Positions 26,733-39,327 of a DNA stretch of 39,617 nucleotides are shown in pieces (positions within the stretch are counted from its first letter, which is position 1; the number at the start of each line of letters is the position of its first letter). A program made the translations under genes and the position numbers. Source of the DNA: Sulfuritalea sp. (GTDB lineage: Bacteria; Pseudomonadota; Gammaproteobacteria; Burkholderiales; Rhodocyclaceae). The notes below the pieces were generated by a model that made no database searches, was not told the origin of the DNA, and worked only from the letters and a program-made list of their open reading frames with translations. The DNA lies in the NCBI GenBank assembly GCA_018333815.1, contig JAGXSN010000064.1:1-39617 (forward strand), given 5' to 3'.

Positions 26733-27869
26733 TCAAGCGTCGGGCAGTTCCAGCGGCACGCCGCCCGGACAGACCCCGCGCGGAGACTCGCGCGTGGTGT
26801 CGATGCACCCGCCCTTGGCATAGACGCCTTTAGGATCGCGCAGGCGCATCATGCGTTCGAGGATGGCGCGGGTCTGCGCCGGATTGGCCTGCGTTGCCCG
26901 CACGCAGGCCGCCACCCGTTCCTCGTCCATCCACAGGTCGGCGCCGTTATCGCTGCATACGCCATCGCGCCAGTGATAGAGTTCGAGACACTTGCCGGAG
27001 AGGGTGTAGGGGCGCTCGCGCTGCCAGAAATTCGAAAACAGGCCGCCGCCCAAGGAGATGACCCAGGAACCCTCGTAACCCAGCACGTCGGATGACGCCC
27101 GATCGGGATTGCGGAACCACACCCGGTCCCCCGGCACGTAAAAGCGCGGTGGCAGGGGCGCCTCCATCGAACCGTATTCGTGCAGGAAAATGTCGTGGAA
27201 GCGCCCGGACTGGATCGCTCGTGTTTCCCATTGCTTCTGCAGCCGTGCCAGCAGGGCCGGATTGCACGCCTGCAACTCTTCGGCCAGTCCGAGCAGGATC
27301 ACGTATTCGGTCGCCCGGTAGCAGGAAAACGCGTACATCTGGCCGGATACGTCGGGCTGGGTAGCCTTGCGCAGGGCGTCGATCAGCGCATGGCCGGGCC
27401 GCACGACAAAGCCGGTGTCCTCGTGATAGAGCCAGCAATCGGCCGGCCGCTCGGCGGCATCGCTGGTATCGAAGGCCAGCGCCGTGACGCGCGCGGCCTT
27501 GACGATGTTGCGCCGCACCCGGATCGCCGAGACCAGACCGTCGCAGCCGGCGAACTCCAGGACCACCGGGCTGCGCAGCAGGGCGAGCAGGATGAGGCGA
27601 TCAAGATCCTCGTCGCTATGCTCCGGGTCGAGCCCCATGCGGGCGCACAGCGCGGTCGTGTCGGCATCGGGCGTCCAGGCGGGCGAACGGGCGTCGAGGA
27701 TGATCGAGGCCCCGCCGGACGTGATACGGATGTCATCGCGGGAAGCCTCGTTCTCGAGATTCATTCGAGCCAGGCATTCGAGCAGGGCCTCCCCCTCGCG
27801 CACGGCCGCTTCCCGGCCCGCGCCCTTCAGGAACACCCCTCCCCGGCGCCCATCGTCATTTCCTGGCAT
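26733..27869 (-). CDS. Uncharacterised protein with Tgl (transglutaminase)-like C-terminal region
   Basis: A 378-residue soluble protein. Residues about 155-282 resemble the Bacillus spore transglutaminase Tgl: QMYAFSCYRATEYVILLG parallels its catalytic-cysteine segment (C183 here), and FYVPGDRVWFRNPD...YEGSWVISLGGG parallels its GDCxYFxNP...GENVILLG stretch. By my alignment, residues equal to the Tgl glutamate and histidine are Ser269 and Asn280, so catalysis may be lost or rearranged, although E266 is close by. The first 150 residues and the cysteine-containing C-terminus are not recognised. I chose ATG 27869; upstream codons are open but run into the moaA control region. Function unknown. 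Confidence 0.65.
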   Translation of the reverse strand: MPGNDDGRRGGVFLKGAGREAAVREGEALLECLARMNLENEASRDDIRITSGGASIILDARSPAWTPDADTTALCARMGLDPEHSDEDLDRLILLALLRSPVVLEFAGCDGLVSAIRVRRNIVKAARVTALAFDTSDAAERPADCWLYHEDTGFVVRPGHALIDALRKATQPDVSGQMYAFSCYRATEYVILLGLAEELQACNPALLARLQKQWETRAIQSGRFHDIFLHEYGSMEAPLPPRFYVPGDRVWFRNPDRASSDVLGYEGSWVISLGGGLFSNFWQRERPYTLSGKCLELYHWRDGVCSDNGADLWMDEERVAACVRATQANPAQTRAILERMMRLRDPKGVYAKGGCIDTTRESPRGVCPGGVPLELPDA

Positions 27870-27947
27870 GAAAGACGGCCCTCCCCTCTGGCGGTTGTCG
27901 TTCAAGCGGATCAAAAATCCTTCCCGACCTTTCCAGTATCCCACAGA

Positions 27948-27970
27948 AAGTCGGCGCCGGCGGGACGGCG
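27948..27970 (+). repeat. Dispersed 23-base repeat, copy H (22/23), before moaA
   Basis: One mismatch. It occupies the region where the -35 element of moaA would be expected, between divergent genes. Confidence 0.75.
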
Positions 27971-27988
27971 CTCCGGCGGGCAGGTTCA

Positions 27989-27994
27989 TATAAT
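27989..27994 (+). promoter_or_regulatory. TATAAT box directly before moaA
   Basis: A perfect TATAAT ends 6 bases before the moaA ATG, and no Shine-Dalgarno is visible. If used as a -10 element, transcription would begin at or next to the start codon, giving a leaderless or near-leaderless mRNA. No good -35 is seen, because that region falls next to a dispersed-repeat copy. Confidence 0.4.
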
Positions 27995-28000
27995 CGGCCC

Positions 28001-29017
28001 ATGAAACCGCTCTCTCCCCTGCTCGATACCTTCGGCCGCCCGCTGCGCGACCTGCGCATCTCGGTGACCGACCGCTGCAATTTCCGCTGCGTCTATTGCA
28101 TGCCCAAAACGGTGTTCGGCCGCGACTACCCCTTCCTGGCGCGCGCCGATCTGCTGTCCTTCGAAGAGATCGACCGCATCGCCCGGCGCTTCGCCGCACG
28201 CGGCGTGCAGAAGATCCGGCTTACCGGCGGCGAGCCGCTGCTGCGTCATGGCATCGAGACCCTGATCGGGAAACTCACGGCCATCGACGGGGTCGAGGTC
28301 ACGCTCACCACCAATGGTTCCCTGCTGGAGAAGAAGGCCGCCCTCCTCGCCCGTGCCGGATTGCGGCGCGTCACGGTGAGCCTCGACGCGCTCGACGAGG
28401 CCGTATTCAAGCGCATGAACGATGCCGACTATCCGGCGGCGAAGGTGCTCGCGGGCATCGAGGCGGCGGCAGGCTCCGGACTCGCGCCGGTGAAGGTGAA
28501 TTGCGTCGTCAAGCGCGGCGCGAACGACGACCAGATCCTGAAACTTGCGCGGCACTTCCGTCATTCCGGCCACATCCTGCGCTTCATCGAATACATGGAC
28601 GTGGGCAGCAGCAACGGCTGGGCGCTCGACGAGGTCGTGCCCTCGGCCGAGGTGCTGCGCCTCGTGGGTGAAACCTTCCCGCTCGAACCCATCGACGCGA
28701 ACTATCCCGGCGAGGTGGCGCAGCGCTGGCGTTACCGCGACGGCGCGGGCGAGATCGGCGTGATCTCCTCGGTGACGCGCGCCTTCTGCGACGGCTGCAC
28801 GCGCATTCGCCTGTCCACCGAAGGCAGGCTTTACACCTGCCTGTTCGCCGGCGAAGGCCACGACCTGCGCGCCCTGCTGCGCGGCGGCGCCGACGACGCG
28901 GCGCTCGATGCGGCCATCGCCGCCATCTGGCAAGCCCGCGCCGACCGCTATTCCCAGCTTCGCATGGCGGCCACGGCCGGGCTCAGGAAGATCGAGATGT
29001 CCTACATCGGTGGGTAA
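28001..29017 (+). CDS. moaA: GTP 3',8-cyclase (molybdenum cofactor step 1)
   Basis: A 338-residue radical SAM enzyme that converts GTP to the cyclic intermediate of molybdopterin synthesis. The N-terminal cluster motif is [12 protein letters not shown], with GGEPLLR for SAM binding. The C-terminal second cluster is [19 protein letters not shown], and the functionally important Gly-Gly terminus (YIGG) is present. It is divergent from the Tgl-like gene and overlaps mobA. Its position near a molybdoenzyme operon suggests it may help supply cofactor, but MoaA is a general housekeeping enzyme. Confidence 0.96.
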   Translation: MKPLSPLLDTFGRPLRDLRISVTDRCNFRCVYCMPKTVFGRDYPFLARADLLSFEEIDRIARRFAARGVQKIRLTGGEPLLRHGIETLIGKLTAIDGVEVTLTTNGSLLEKKAALLARAGLRRVTVSLDALDEAVFKRMNDADYPAAKVLAGIEAAAGSGLAPVKVNCVVKRGANDDQILKLARHFRHSGHILRFIEYMDVGSSNGWALDEVVPSAEVLRLVGETFPLEPIDANYPGEVAQRWRYRDGAGEIGVISSVTRAFCDGCTRIRLSTEGRLYTCLFAGEGHDLRALLRGGADDAALDAAIAAIWQARADRYSQLRMAATAGLRKIEMSYIGG

Positions 29018-29594
29018 GGAAGCCGTCACCGGCCTGATTCTGGCCGGCGGCGAAGGCCGGCGCCTCGGGGGCGCCGACAAGGGGCTGGTCGACTATCGGG
29101 GCCGCCCGCTCGTCGCCCACGCGATCGAGCGCTTCGCACCGCAGGTCGCAACGCTGATGATCAGCGCCAACCGCAACATCGAGAGGTATCGCCGCCTGGG
29201 TTACCCGGTCGTCACCGATGCCTGTGCAGACCGGCTGGGCCCGCTGGCGGGCATCGCGGCCGGCCTGCGCGCCTGCGAAACACCCTGGCTGGCGGTCTGT
29301 CCCTGCGATGGCCCGCAGCTGCCGGCCGATCTGGTTGGCCGGCTCCTCGCGGCAGTCGGAGACGCCCCGCTCGCCATCGCGGCGACGCCCGCAGGTCCGC
29401 AGCCCACCTTCATGCTCTGCCGGCGCGAGCTGCTGCCGGCGCTGGATGCCCGGATTTCCTCAGGCGAACGCGGGGCGCTGGCGTGGTGCAGAAGCCAGGG
29501 CGCCGTTCAGGTGAGATTTCCCGACGCGGCAGCTTTTGCCAATCTCAACCGGCCGGAGGACTTCGCGGCGGCCATCAACCCCGCCGCACGCTGA
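29010..29594 (+). CDS. mobA: Molybdenum cofactor guanylyltransferase
   Basis: A 194-residue nucleotidyltransferase that attaches GMP to molybdopterin to make MGD, the form needed by the DMSO-reductase superfamily, including the IdrA-like enzyme here. The GTP-binding motif is [18 protein letters not shown], and [13 protein letters not shown] supplies the catalytic aspartate. GTG 29010 is the likely start and gives an 8-base overlap with moaA. The 3' end overlaps relA on the other strand by 20 bases. Confidence 0.93.
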   Translation: MGKEAVTGLILAGGEGRRLGGADKGLVDYRGRPLVAHAIERFAPQVATLMISANRNIERYRRLGYPVVTDACADRLGPLAGIAAGLRACETPWLAVCPCDGPQLPADLVGRLLAAVGDAPLAIAATPAGPQPTFMLCRRELLPALDARISSGERGALAWCRSQGAVQVRFPDAAAFANLNRPEDFAAAINPAAR

Positions 29595-31797
29595 CGACGC
29601 CGCTCACCGCGCCCAGCACCGCGAGAATCTTCTGCAGCTGCGCGGCGCTGGCCAGTTCGACGGTGAACGCCATGCGCGCGACGCCGGCCCTGGACTGGGT
29701 CCTGACCGCCGTGACATTGACCTTTTCCTTCGACAGGGCATCGGAAATGTCGCGCAGCAGGCCCTGCCGGTCCGCCGCCTCGACGCGCAGGTCGCTGGCG
29801 TAGACGCTCGGCAGCTTGCCGCCCCGCCTCGCCCACTCCGCCTCGATGACGCGCTCGGGATTTCTGGCCGCCATGTTGCGGAAGTTGGCGCACTCGACGC
29901 GGTGCACCGAGACGCCGCGCCCGCGCGTGACGAAGCCGGCGATGGCATCCGGCGGCACCGGCTTGCAGCAGCGGCCGAGCTGGGTGAGCATCTTGTCCAT
30001 GCCGACGACGAGGATCTGGCCCGTGCTCGGCGCGGACTTGGCGCGCTGGGTGAGGATTTCCGGCTCGGCCGTCTCCGCCGGCGGCTCGCCCTGCAGCGCG
30101 GTCTGGAGCGCGCGCGGGCCGACCTCGTCGCGCGCGGCGGCGAGGAACAGCGCGTCGGTGTTCTTGAAGCCGAGCTTGTGCGCCAGCTCCTCCAGGTTGG
30201 CCTGCGCGGCGCCGTCGCGCTGCAGTTCCTTGGTGACCCAGGCGCGCCCGGCCGCGAGCATCTGGGTTTCCTGCCGGGCGGCGAACCAGGCCTTGACCTT
30301 CGTCCGCGCGCGCGGCGAGACGAGGTAGCCGGGACTGAGCCAGTCGCGCGACGGCCCGCCGGTCTTGGCGACCGTGATCTCGACGCGCTGGCCGCTCTGC
30401 AAGGGGGTGTTGAGCGGCACGAGCTGACCGTCGATCTTGGCGCCGCGGCAGCGGTGGCCGAGGTCGGTATGCACGCGGTAGGCGAAGTCGATCGGCGTGG
30501 CGCCCTTGGGCAGGTCGATGACGCGGCCCTGCGGGGTCATCACGTAGAGGGTGTCGTCGAGGGCGGCGCGCTTGAACTGCTCGACCCAGACGGCCGAATC
30601 GGTGATCTCGTCGCGCCACGAGAGGAGTTGCCGCAGCCAGGCGATCTTGTCGTCGTAGGCCGAATCCGCTTTCGTCGCGCTTTTGCCAGCGGAATTGCCG
30701 GCTTCCTTGTAACGCCAGTGCGCCGCCACGCCGAGCTCGGCATGCGCGTGCATCTCGGGCGTGCGGATCTGCACCTCGAGCGCGCGACCGTCCTCGGCCA
30801 TCACGGCGGTATGCAGCGAACGGTAGTAGTTGCCCTTGGGGTGCGAGATGTAGTCGTCGAACTCGCCGTGGATCGGCTGCCAGAGCGCATGCACGATGCC
30901 GAGCGCGGTGTAGCAGTCCTTGTCCTCCGCGACGATGATGCGCAGGGCGCGCACGTCATAGACCTGCTCGAAATCGATGTCCTTCTGGCGCATCTTGTTC
31001 CAGATGCTGTAGATGTGCTTGGGCCGGCCAACCACCTCGGCCTGGGTCACGCCGGACTTGGCCAGTTCCTCCTTGAGGCGAACGACGGCATTGACGATGA
31101 AGGCCTCGCGTTCGAGGCGCTTCTCGTCGAGCTGTCTGGCGATCTTCTTGTAGGTGGCCGGCTCGAGGAAGCGGAACGACAGGTCCTCGATTTCCCACTT
31201 GAGCTGCCAGACGCCGAGCCGGTTGGCCAGCGGCGCGTAGATTTCCAGGCTCTCGCGGGCGACTTCGACGCGCTCCGGCGTGTCGAAGTCGGTCAGGAAA
31301 CGCAGGGTCTGGGTGCGCGAGGCCAGCCGGATCATGACCACGCGGAGGTCGGCGGCCAGCGCCAGCAGCATCTTGCGCAGGATCTCGGCCTGTGCCCGGA
31401 TGTCGTCGGCGCCCTGCGCCTTCTGCGCCGACGCGCGAGCCAGCGGCCGGAGGTTCTTGAGCCGGTAAAGCCCATCGACCAGTTCCGCGATCTGTGCTCC
31501 CCAGCACAGCGGCGCCTTTTCCCGTGCAGACGGAAGGAAATCGGGAACAGCGAACAGCAGCGCGGCCAGCCGGCTGTCGAGGTCGAGGTTCAGGGCGGCA
31601 AGGATCAGCGCCGTGCCGAGGCCGTGCCCGAATGCCGTCTCGCCGGAGCCGACTTTCCGGTCGCCGTAGATTTCGCCGGCCTGGCTGACGGCAAGCAGCA
31701 GCTTCTGCGCGCCTTCTTCCGGCAGGCCGGCGATGAGGCGTTCGAGCGTGGCCTGATCGATGCCGGAATCCGGCAGGGCGTGGACGACGGAGACCAT
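29575..31797 (-). CDS. relA: (p)ppGpp synthetase RelA
   Basis: A 740-residue RelA/SpoT-family protein. The N-terminal hydrolase region is degraded: where active enzymes have LLHD the sequence reads LLFAVPDF (80-87), so this is the synthetase-only RelA type. The synthetase domain is intact (GRPKHIYSIWNKM, YDVRALRIIV, HPKGNYYRSLHTAV, EVQIRTPEMH). TGS (MTPQGRVIDLPKGATPIDFAY), a helical/zinc-finger region and a C-terminal ACT domain follow. It starts 3 bases after the restriction endonuclease gene. The antisense overlap with mobA at the end is short. A divergent repeat copy encodes KVGSGETA near residue 48. Confidence 0.95.
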   Translation of the reverse strand: MVSVVHALPDSGIDQATLERLIAGLPEEGAQKLLLAVSQAGEIYGDRKVGSGETAFGHGLGTALILAALNLDLDSRLAALLFAVPDFLPSAREKAPLCWGAQIAELVDGLYRLKNLRPLARASAQKAQGADDIRAQAEILRKMLLALAADLRVVMIRLASRTQTLRFLTDFDTPERVEVARESLEIYAPLANRLGVWQLKWEIEDLSFRFLEPATYKKIARQLDEKRLEREAFIVNAVVRLKEELAKSGVTQAEVVGRPKHIYSIWNKMRQKDIDFEQVYDVRALRIIVAEDKDCYTALGIVHALWQPIHGEFDDYISHPKGNYYRSLHTAVMAEDGRALEVQIRTPEMHAHAELGVAAHWRYKEAGNSAGKSATKADSAYDDKIAWLRQLLSWRDEITDSAVWVEQFKRAALDDTLYVMTPQGRVIDLPKGATPIDFAYRVHTDLGHRCRGAKIDGQLVPLNTPLQSGQRVEITVAKTGGPSRDWLSPGYLVSPRARTKVKAWFAARQETQMLAAGRAWVTKELQRDGAAQANLEELAHKLGFKNTDALFLAAARDEVGPRALQTALQGEPPAETAEPEILTQRAKSAPSTGQILVVGMDKMLTQLGRCCKPVPPDAIAGFVTRGRGVSVHRVECANFRNMAARNPERVIEAEWARRGGKLPSVYASDLRVEAADRQGLLRDISDALSKEKVNVTAVRTQSRAGVARMAFTVELASAAQLQKILAVLGAVSGVVSVRRG
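31634..31656 (-). repeat. Dispersed 23-base repeat, copy I (20/23), in relA
   Basis: Three mismatches. It has the same orientation as relA and encodes KVGSGETA. This is the weakest of the coding copies. Confidence 0.5.
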
Positions 31798-31800
31798 GCC

Positions 31801-32532
31801 TTATTTCAGCCTGGCAAAGGCCGCCGCGTGCGCATGCAGGGAAATCGCAAAATTGCGGATGCTCAATTCCGCGTTCGGTTGGCTATAACCGCCGCGCACG
31901 CCCTCCTTCGCCGACGAGGTGAAAAAGCAAGCAGCATCGTAGAGGCGTTCCCGAACTAGCCGCTCGCAAACCGTCTCGTAGCGTCCGGCATAGCTGAGTT
32001 GCTGAAATGTCTCATCGACCTTGAATGGATGCAGCTCGATCTTTTTCGTCGGCCGCAAAGAGGATGGCTGCTCCTCCAGCATGAACAGGTAACCCAGCCA
32101 TGGCTTCCCGCTCGGCGCTAGGATGCCCTTTCGGTAGGCAGACCAAAAGTCCGTCGCATTGCCACGCGCTTCCTCGACGCGATTGTTGAAATTGTTACCG
32201 AAGCTGCCAACCTGCGATTTGACTTCGACCGCAGCAATCAGATCGCTCCCGCACACGACAACCACATCCCATTCCTTCGTCGGGCGAAAGTAACCGGGCA
32301 AGGTGCGCGGAAGTTTTTGGGCAACATGGATATTTGCAGTTGCCAGACTTGCATCCTTGACTATCGCGGCAATCAGCTGCACAAATCCATCGGCATGCTT
32401 GCCGCCCGTGACGGCACTGCGATTGCCGGCATCCTTCTTCCCGCTTGAACTCCCCTGTCTGACTTTTTGGGCTTCGCGGGTCTTCCAGAAATGCTGGACA
32501 GATTTGGCAAGCTGCTTTTCGATATCGATCAT
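31801..32532 (-). CDS. PaeR7I-family type II restriction endonuclease
   Basis: A 243-residue protein resembling PaeR7I/XhoI-type enzymes, which cut CTCGAG. Supporting segments are HFWKTREAQ, GKKDAGNRSAVTGGKHADGF, the PD-ExK core with D89, E103 and K105 (EWDVVVV...VEVKSQ), then GNNFNNRVEEARGNATDFWSAY, KPWLGYLFMLEE and RLVRERLYDAACFF. Recognition of CTCGAG is inferred from family membership only. The start overlaps the methyltransferase stop (ATGA). Two sampled 60-base stretches (32161-32220 and 32341-32400) have 32 of 60 G or C, well below the flanking genes, which suggests horizontal transfer. Confidence 0.87.
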   Translation of the reverse strand: MIDIEKQLAKSVQHFWKTREAQKVRQGSSSGKKDAGNRSAVTGGKHADGFVQLIAAIVKDASLATANIHVAQKLPRTLPGYFRPTKEWDVVVVCGSDLIAAVEVKSQVGSFGNNFNNRVEEARGNATDFWSAYRKGILAPSGKPWLGYLFMLEEQPSSLRPTKKIELHPFKVDETFQQLSYAGRYETVCERLVRERLYDAACFFTSSAKEGVRGGYSQPNAELSIRNFAISLHAHAAAFARLK

Positions 32533-33515
32533 GTCTGATGCAGATGAAACGTTGCCCCGGAGAACAAGCGCTTGGTGTCGCGTTCGACGCGTTTTGCAGC
32601 CTGCTCGAAATAATGGTCGTCGATTTCAACGGAAACCGAGTTTCTGCCGTTGCGGGCCGCCGCCACGGTGGTCGTGCCCGTGCCCATGAAAGGATCGAGG
32701 ACCGTGTCGCCGACAAATGAAAACATGCGGATCAGTCGTTCGGCCAGTTCCAAGGGATAAGGCGCTGGATGGTGCTTCGTCGAGGTGCCGGTTACCCCGG
32801 TCCAGATCTGCTGAAACCAGAGTTTGTGTCTGTCGGCCGGGATGACAGAAAGTATTCTGGTAGCCAGTGAAGGGCTGCGGTATCCACCGGGTTTGCGCTC
32901 CATCAGAATGAACTCGATATCGTTCTTGATGACCGCATTGGGCTCATAAGGTTTTCCCAGAAAACCGCCCCCGCTGCCTTCCGCCTCGTAGGCCGCATTC
33001 GCGATCTTGTGCCACAGGATCGGTGCAAGATTGGAAAACCCGATGCTGCGGCAATGCTCCTGGATCGATGCATGCAGCGGAATCACGGTGTGCTCGCCCT
33101 TGTTTTTCCGGCGCGACAGGCACACATCGCCGACCACGCAAACCAGCCGCCCTCCGGGTACCAGAACGCGAAAGCTTTCGCGCCAGACCCGATCCAGCTC
33201 GCTCAGAAATTCATCATAGTCGGCGATATGCCCCATCTGCGCGTCGTGATCCCGATATTCCTTCAGTGTCCAGTAAGGTGGGGATGTCACCACCAGATGA
33301 ACGCTTTCGTCACGCAGAAAAGAAAGTTCGCGAGCATCTGCTCGATAAAGATCATGCCGCGAGGGAATTTGCGCCAGACAAGCCTCGATTGCCGCGGTCG
33401 CCTTGGCATCCTTGGCGATGCGCGGCAGGTCGGTCTGGTGGTCGACGATTGTCCCGACTTCGCGCGGAACAAATGCGGAAAAATCAAGCGTAATTGGCTC
33501 GTTAGGCTTGTTCAT
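32529..33515 (-). CDS. Beta-class DNA methyltransferase (N4-cytosine or N6-adenine) of the restriction pair
   Basis: A 328-residue amino-methyltransferase. The catalytic motif TSPPYW (77-82) comes before the SAM-binding FMGTGTT (276-282), which defines the beta class. SPPY is more usual for N4-cytosine than for N6-adenine enzymes. It should protect host DNA from the adjacent PaeR7I-like nuclease. In the PaeR7I system itself I recall a different methyltransferase type, so this could be a hybrid pair. The gene starts 9 bases after purL. Its GC content is visibly lower than that of purL. Confidence 0.88.
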   Translation of the reverse strand: MNKPNEPITLDFSAFVPREVGTIVDHQTDLPRIAKDAKATAAIEACLAQIPSRHDLYRADARELSFLRDESVHLVVTSPPYWTLKEYRDHDAQMGHIADYDEFLSELDRVWRESFRVLVPGGRLVCVVGDVCLSRRKNKGEHTVIPLHASIQEHCRSIGFSNLAPILWHKIANAAYEAEGSGGGFLGKPYEPNAVIKNDIEFILMERKPGGYRSPSLATRILSVIPADRHKLWFQQIWTGVTGTSTKHHPAPYPLELAERLIRMFSFVGDTVLDPFMGTGTTTVAAARNGRNSVSVEIDDHYFEQAAKRVERDTKRLFSGATFHLHQT

Positions 33516-33524
33516 GCCCGAACT

Positions 33525-37448
<3,924 letters not shown>

Positions 37449-37553
37449 GGGAAATAGCCTGGGAAGCGGGCCTTAAGCGGGGCTTTGAGCGCGGGCGGTG
37501 ATTATACTTGCGGCCTGACAAACCCCTGCCCGCAGACGAAAGGAGTTCACTCG

Positions 37554-38429
37554 ATGCAGATCGGATTCATCGGACTTGGCCTGATGGGCCGTCCCATGGC
37601 TCTGCACCTGGCGCATGCCGGTCACGGCCTGCATCTGTGGGCGCGTCGTCCTGCTGCGCTTGAACCGTTCAAGGCAGTCGATGCGCGTGCGCACGTTTCC
37701 GCCGGCGCGGTCGCCGGCCATGCGGATGTCGTGTTCACGATGGTCGCCGATGCGCCCGATGTGCGCGCGATCTGCCTCGGCCAGGATGGCATCGCCGCCG
37801 GCGCACGGAAAGGTCTGATCGTCGTCGATATGAGCACGATCAACCCCAATGCGGCGCGCGAGATCGGCACGGCGCTTGCGGACAAGGGCATCGAGTTCAT
37901 CGATGCTCCGGTGTCGGGGGGAGAAATCGGCGCGATCAACGCCACGCTCACCATCATGGCCGGCGGCAAGCCCGAAGTCTTCGCCAAGGTGCAGCCGCTG
38001 TTCGAGAAGCTGGGCAAGTCGGTCACCCTGATCGGCGATATCGGCGCCGGCCAGGTCGCCAAGGCCTGCAACCAGATCCTCACCGGGGTCGGCGTGCTGG
38101 CGGTCGCCGAGGCCTTCAACTTCGCGGCGAAAAACGGCGTCGAGGTCGCCAGGGTGCGGGAAGCGCTGCTGGGCGGCTTCGCCTATTCGCGCATCCTCGA
38201 AAACCACGGCCAGCGCATGCTCGACCGCAACTTCAAGCCGGGGTTCAAGGCCTGGATGCACCAGAAGGACCTGCGCATCGTCATGGAAGAGGCGCACCGG
38301 CTCGGCCTCATGTTGCCCGCCGCCGCCGCCACGGCACAACTCTTCAATGCCATCGTCGGCAGCGGCATGGGCGAGGAGGATTCGATTTCCGCGCTGAAAC
38401 TGCTCGAAAAGATGAGCAGCAAGGATTAG
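37554..38429 (+). CDS. glxR: Beta-hydroxyacid dehydrogenase, tartronate semialdehyde reductase-like
   Basis: A 291-residue NAD(P)-dependent enzyme of the 3-hydroxyisobutyrate dehydrogenase superfamily. The Rossmann motif is GFIGLGLMGRPMA. DAPVSGGEIGAINATLTIMAGG is the substrate-binding signature, and K170 in GQVAKACNQ is the catalytic lysine. The sequence fits GarR/GlxR (tartronate semialdehyde to glycerate) best, but 3-hydroxyisobutyrate or succinic semialdehyde reduction cannot be excluded. ATG 37554 has AGGAG at 37541-37545. It is divergent from purL. Confidence 0.85.
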   Translation: MQIGFIGLGLMGRPMALHLAHAGHGLHLWARRPAALEPFKAVDARAHVSAGAVAGHADVVFTMVADAPDVRAICLGQDGIAAGARKGLIVVDMSTINPNAAREIGTALADKGIEFIDAPVSGGEIGAINATLTIMAGGKPEVFAKVQPLFEKLGKSVTLIGDIGAGQVAKACNQILTGVGVLAVAEAFNFAAKNGVEVARVREALLGGFAYSRILENHGQRMLDRNFKPGFKAWMHQKDLRIVMEEAHRLGLMLPAAAATAQLFNAIVGSGMGEEDSISALKLLEKMSSKD

Positions 38430-38433
38430 GAAA

Positions 38434-39306
38434 ATGTCAGTACATGCTTGCGAAGTCACGGTCGTCGATTTCGACGAGAAGGTCCTCGCCGCCTCGCAGC
38501 GCGTCCCGGTCATCGTCGATTTCTGGGCGCCCTGGTGCCAGCCCTGCCGCATCCTCAAGCCCATCCTCGAAAAGCTGGCTGCCGAGTATGGCGGCAAGTT
38601 CATCCTCGCCAAGGTCAATTCCGACGAGAACCAGGAACTGGCGGCGCGTTACGGCGTGCGCGGCATCCCGGCGGTCAAGGCCTTCGTCGCCGGCCGGCAG
38701 GCCGACGAATTCACCGGCGCCCTGCCCGAAAGCCGGGTGCGCGAATTCATCGAGCGGCTGATCCCCTCGCCCGCCGAGCCGCTGCGCCAGGAAGCGCTCG
38801 CCCTTGCCGCCGCCGGCGATCTCGCTGCCGCACGCGGGAAAATGGTCGAGGCGATCAACCTCGATCCGCGCAACGACATGTCCTGCCTCGATTTCATCCA
38901 GTTGAGCATCGACCTGGGCAGTGCCGCCGCGCTGGCCGAGGCGAACAAACTGATGGCCGCGGTGGCCGACCGGGCGCGCGACCGGACCCGAGTCGAATCC
39001 TTGCAGGCTCGCCTGAACGTGGCCGGCTCGGCGGGCGAAGTCGATCTCGCCGCGCTGCGGGAACGGCTTGCGGGAGACGCGAACGATCACGACGCCCGGC
39101 TGCAACTCGCCAACACGCTGGCACTGCGACACGACTACCGCGGCGCCCTCGAAAACCTGATGGAGATCGTGCGGCGCGACCGCACATGGAATGGCGAAGC
39201 CGGCCGCAAGGGGATGCTCAACCTGTTCGCGCTGCTCGCCGCCCAGCCGCAGCATGACGATCTGGTGCGCGAGTTCCGCCTCGCGCTGGCCCGGACGCTA
39301 AACTGA
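38434..39306 (+). CDS. cnoX: Thioredoxin-TPR co-chaperone (CnoX/YbbN-like)
   Basis: A 290-residue protein with an N-terminal thioredoxin fold (active site WCQPC, C35 and C38; cis-proline in GIPAVKAF) and a C-terminal all-helical TPR region from about residue 115. In E. coli CnoX protects oxidised proteins and passes them to GroEL, but its active site has lost a cysteine. Here both cysteines are present, so the protein may also reduce disulfides. It is 4 bases after the dehydrogenase gene and probably co-transcribed. Confidence 0.9.
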   Translation: MSVHACEVTVVDFDEKVLAASQRVPVIVDFWAPWCQPCRILKPILEKLAAEYGGKFILAKVNSDENQELAARYGVRGIPAVKAFVAGRQADEFTGALPESRVREFIERLIPSPAEPLRQEALALAAAGDLAAARGKMVEAINLDPRNDMSCLDFIQLSIDLGSAAALAEANKLMAAVADRARDRTRVESLQARLNVAGSAGEVDLAALRERLAGDANDHDARLQLANTLALRHDYRGALENLMEIVRRDRTWNGEAGRKGMLNLFALLAAQPQHDDLVREFRLALARTLN

Positions 39307-39327
39307 AACACCCTCTCGCAACATCGA

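Noticed and set aside
29575-31797. Bifunctional SpoT
   Set aside because: The HD hydrolase motif is lost (LLFAVPDF), which fits synthetase-only RelA.
37473-37508. Promoter TTGAGC/TATACT before the dehydrogenase gene
   Set aside because: TATACT at 37503-37508 is good, but the only -35-like hexamers give 12- or 24-base spacing.
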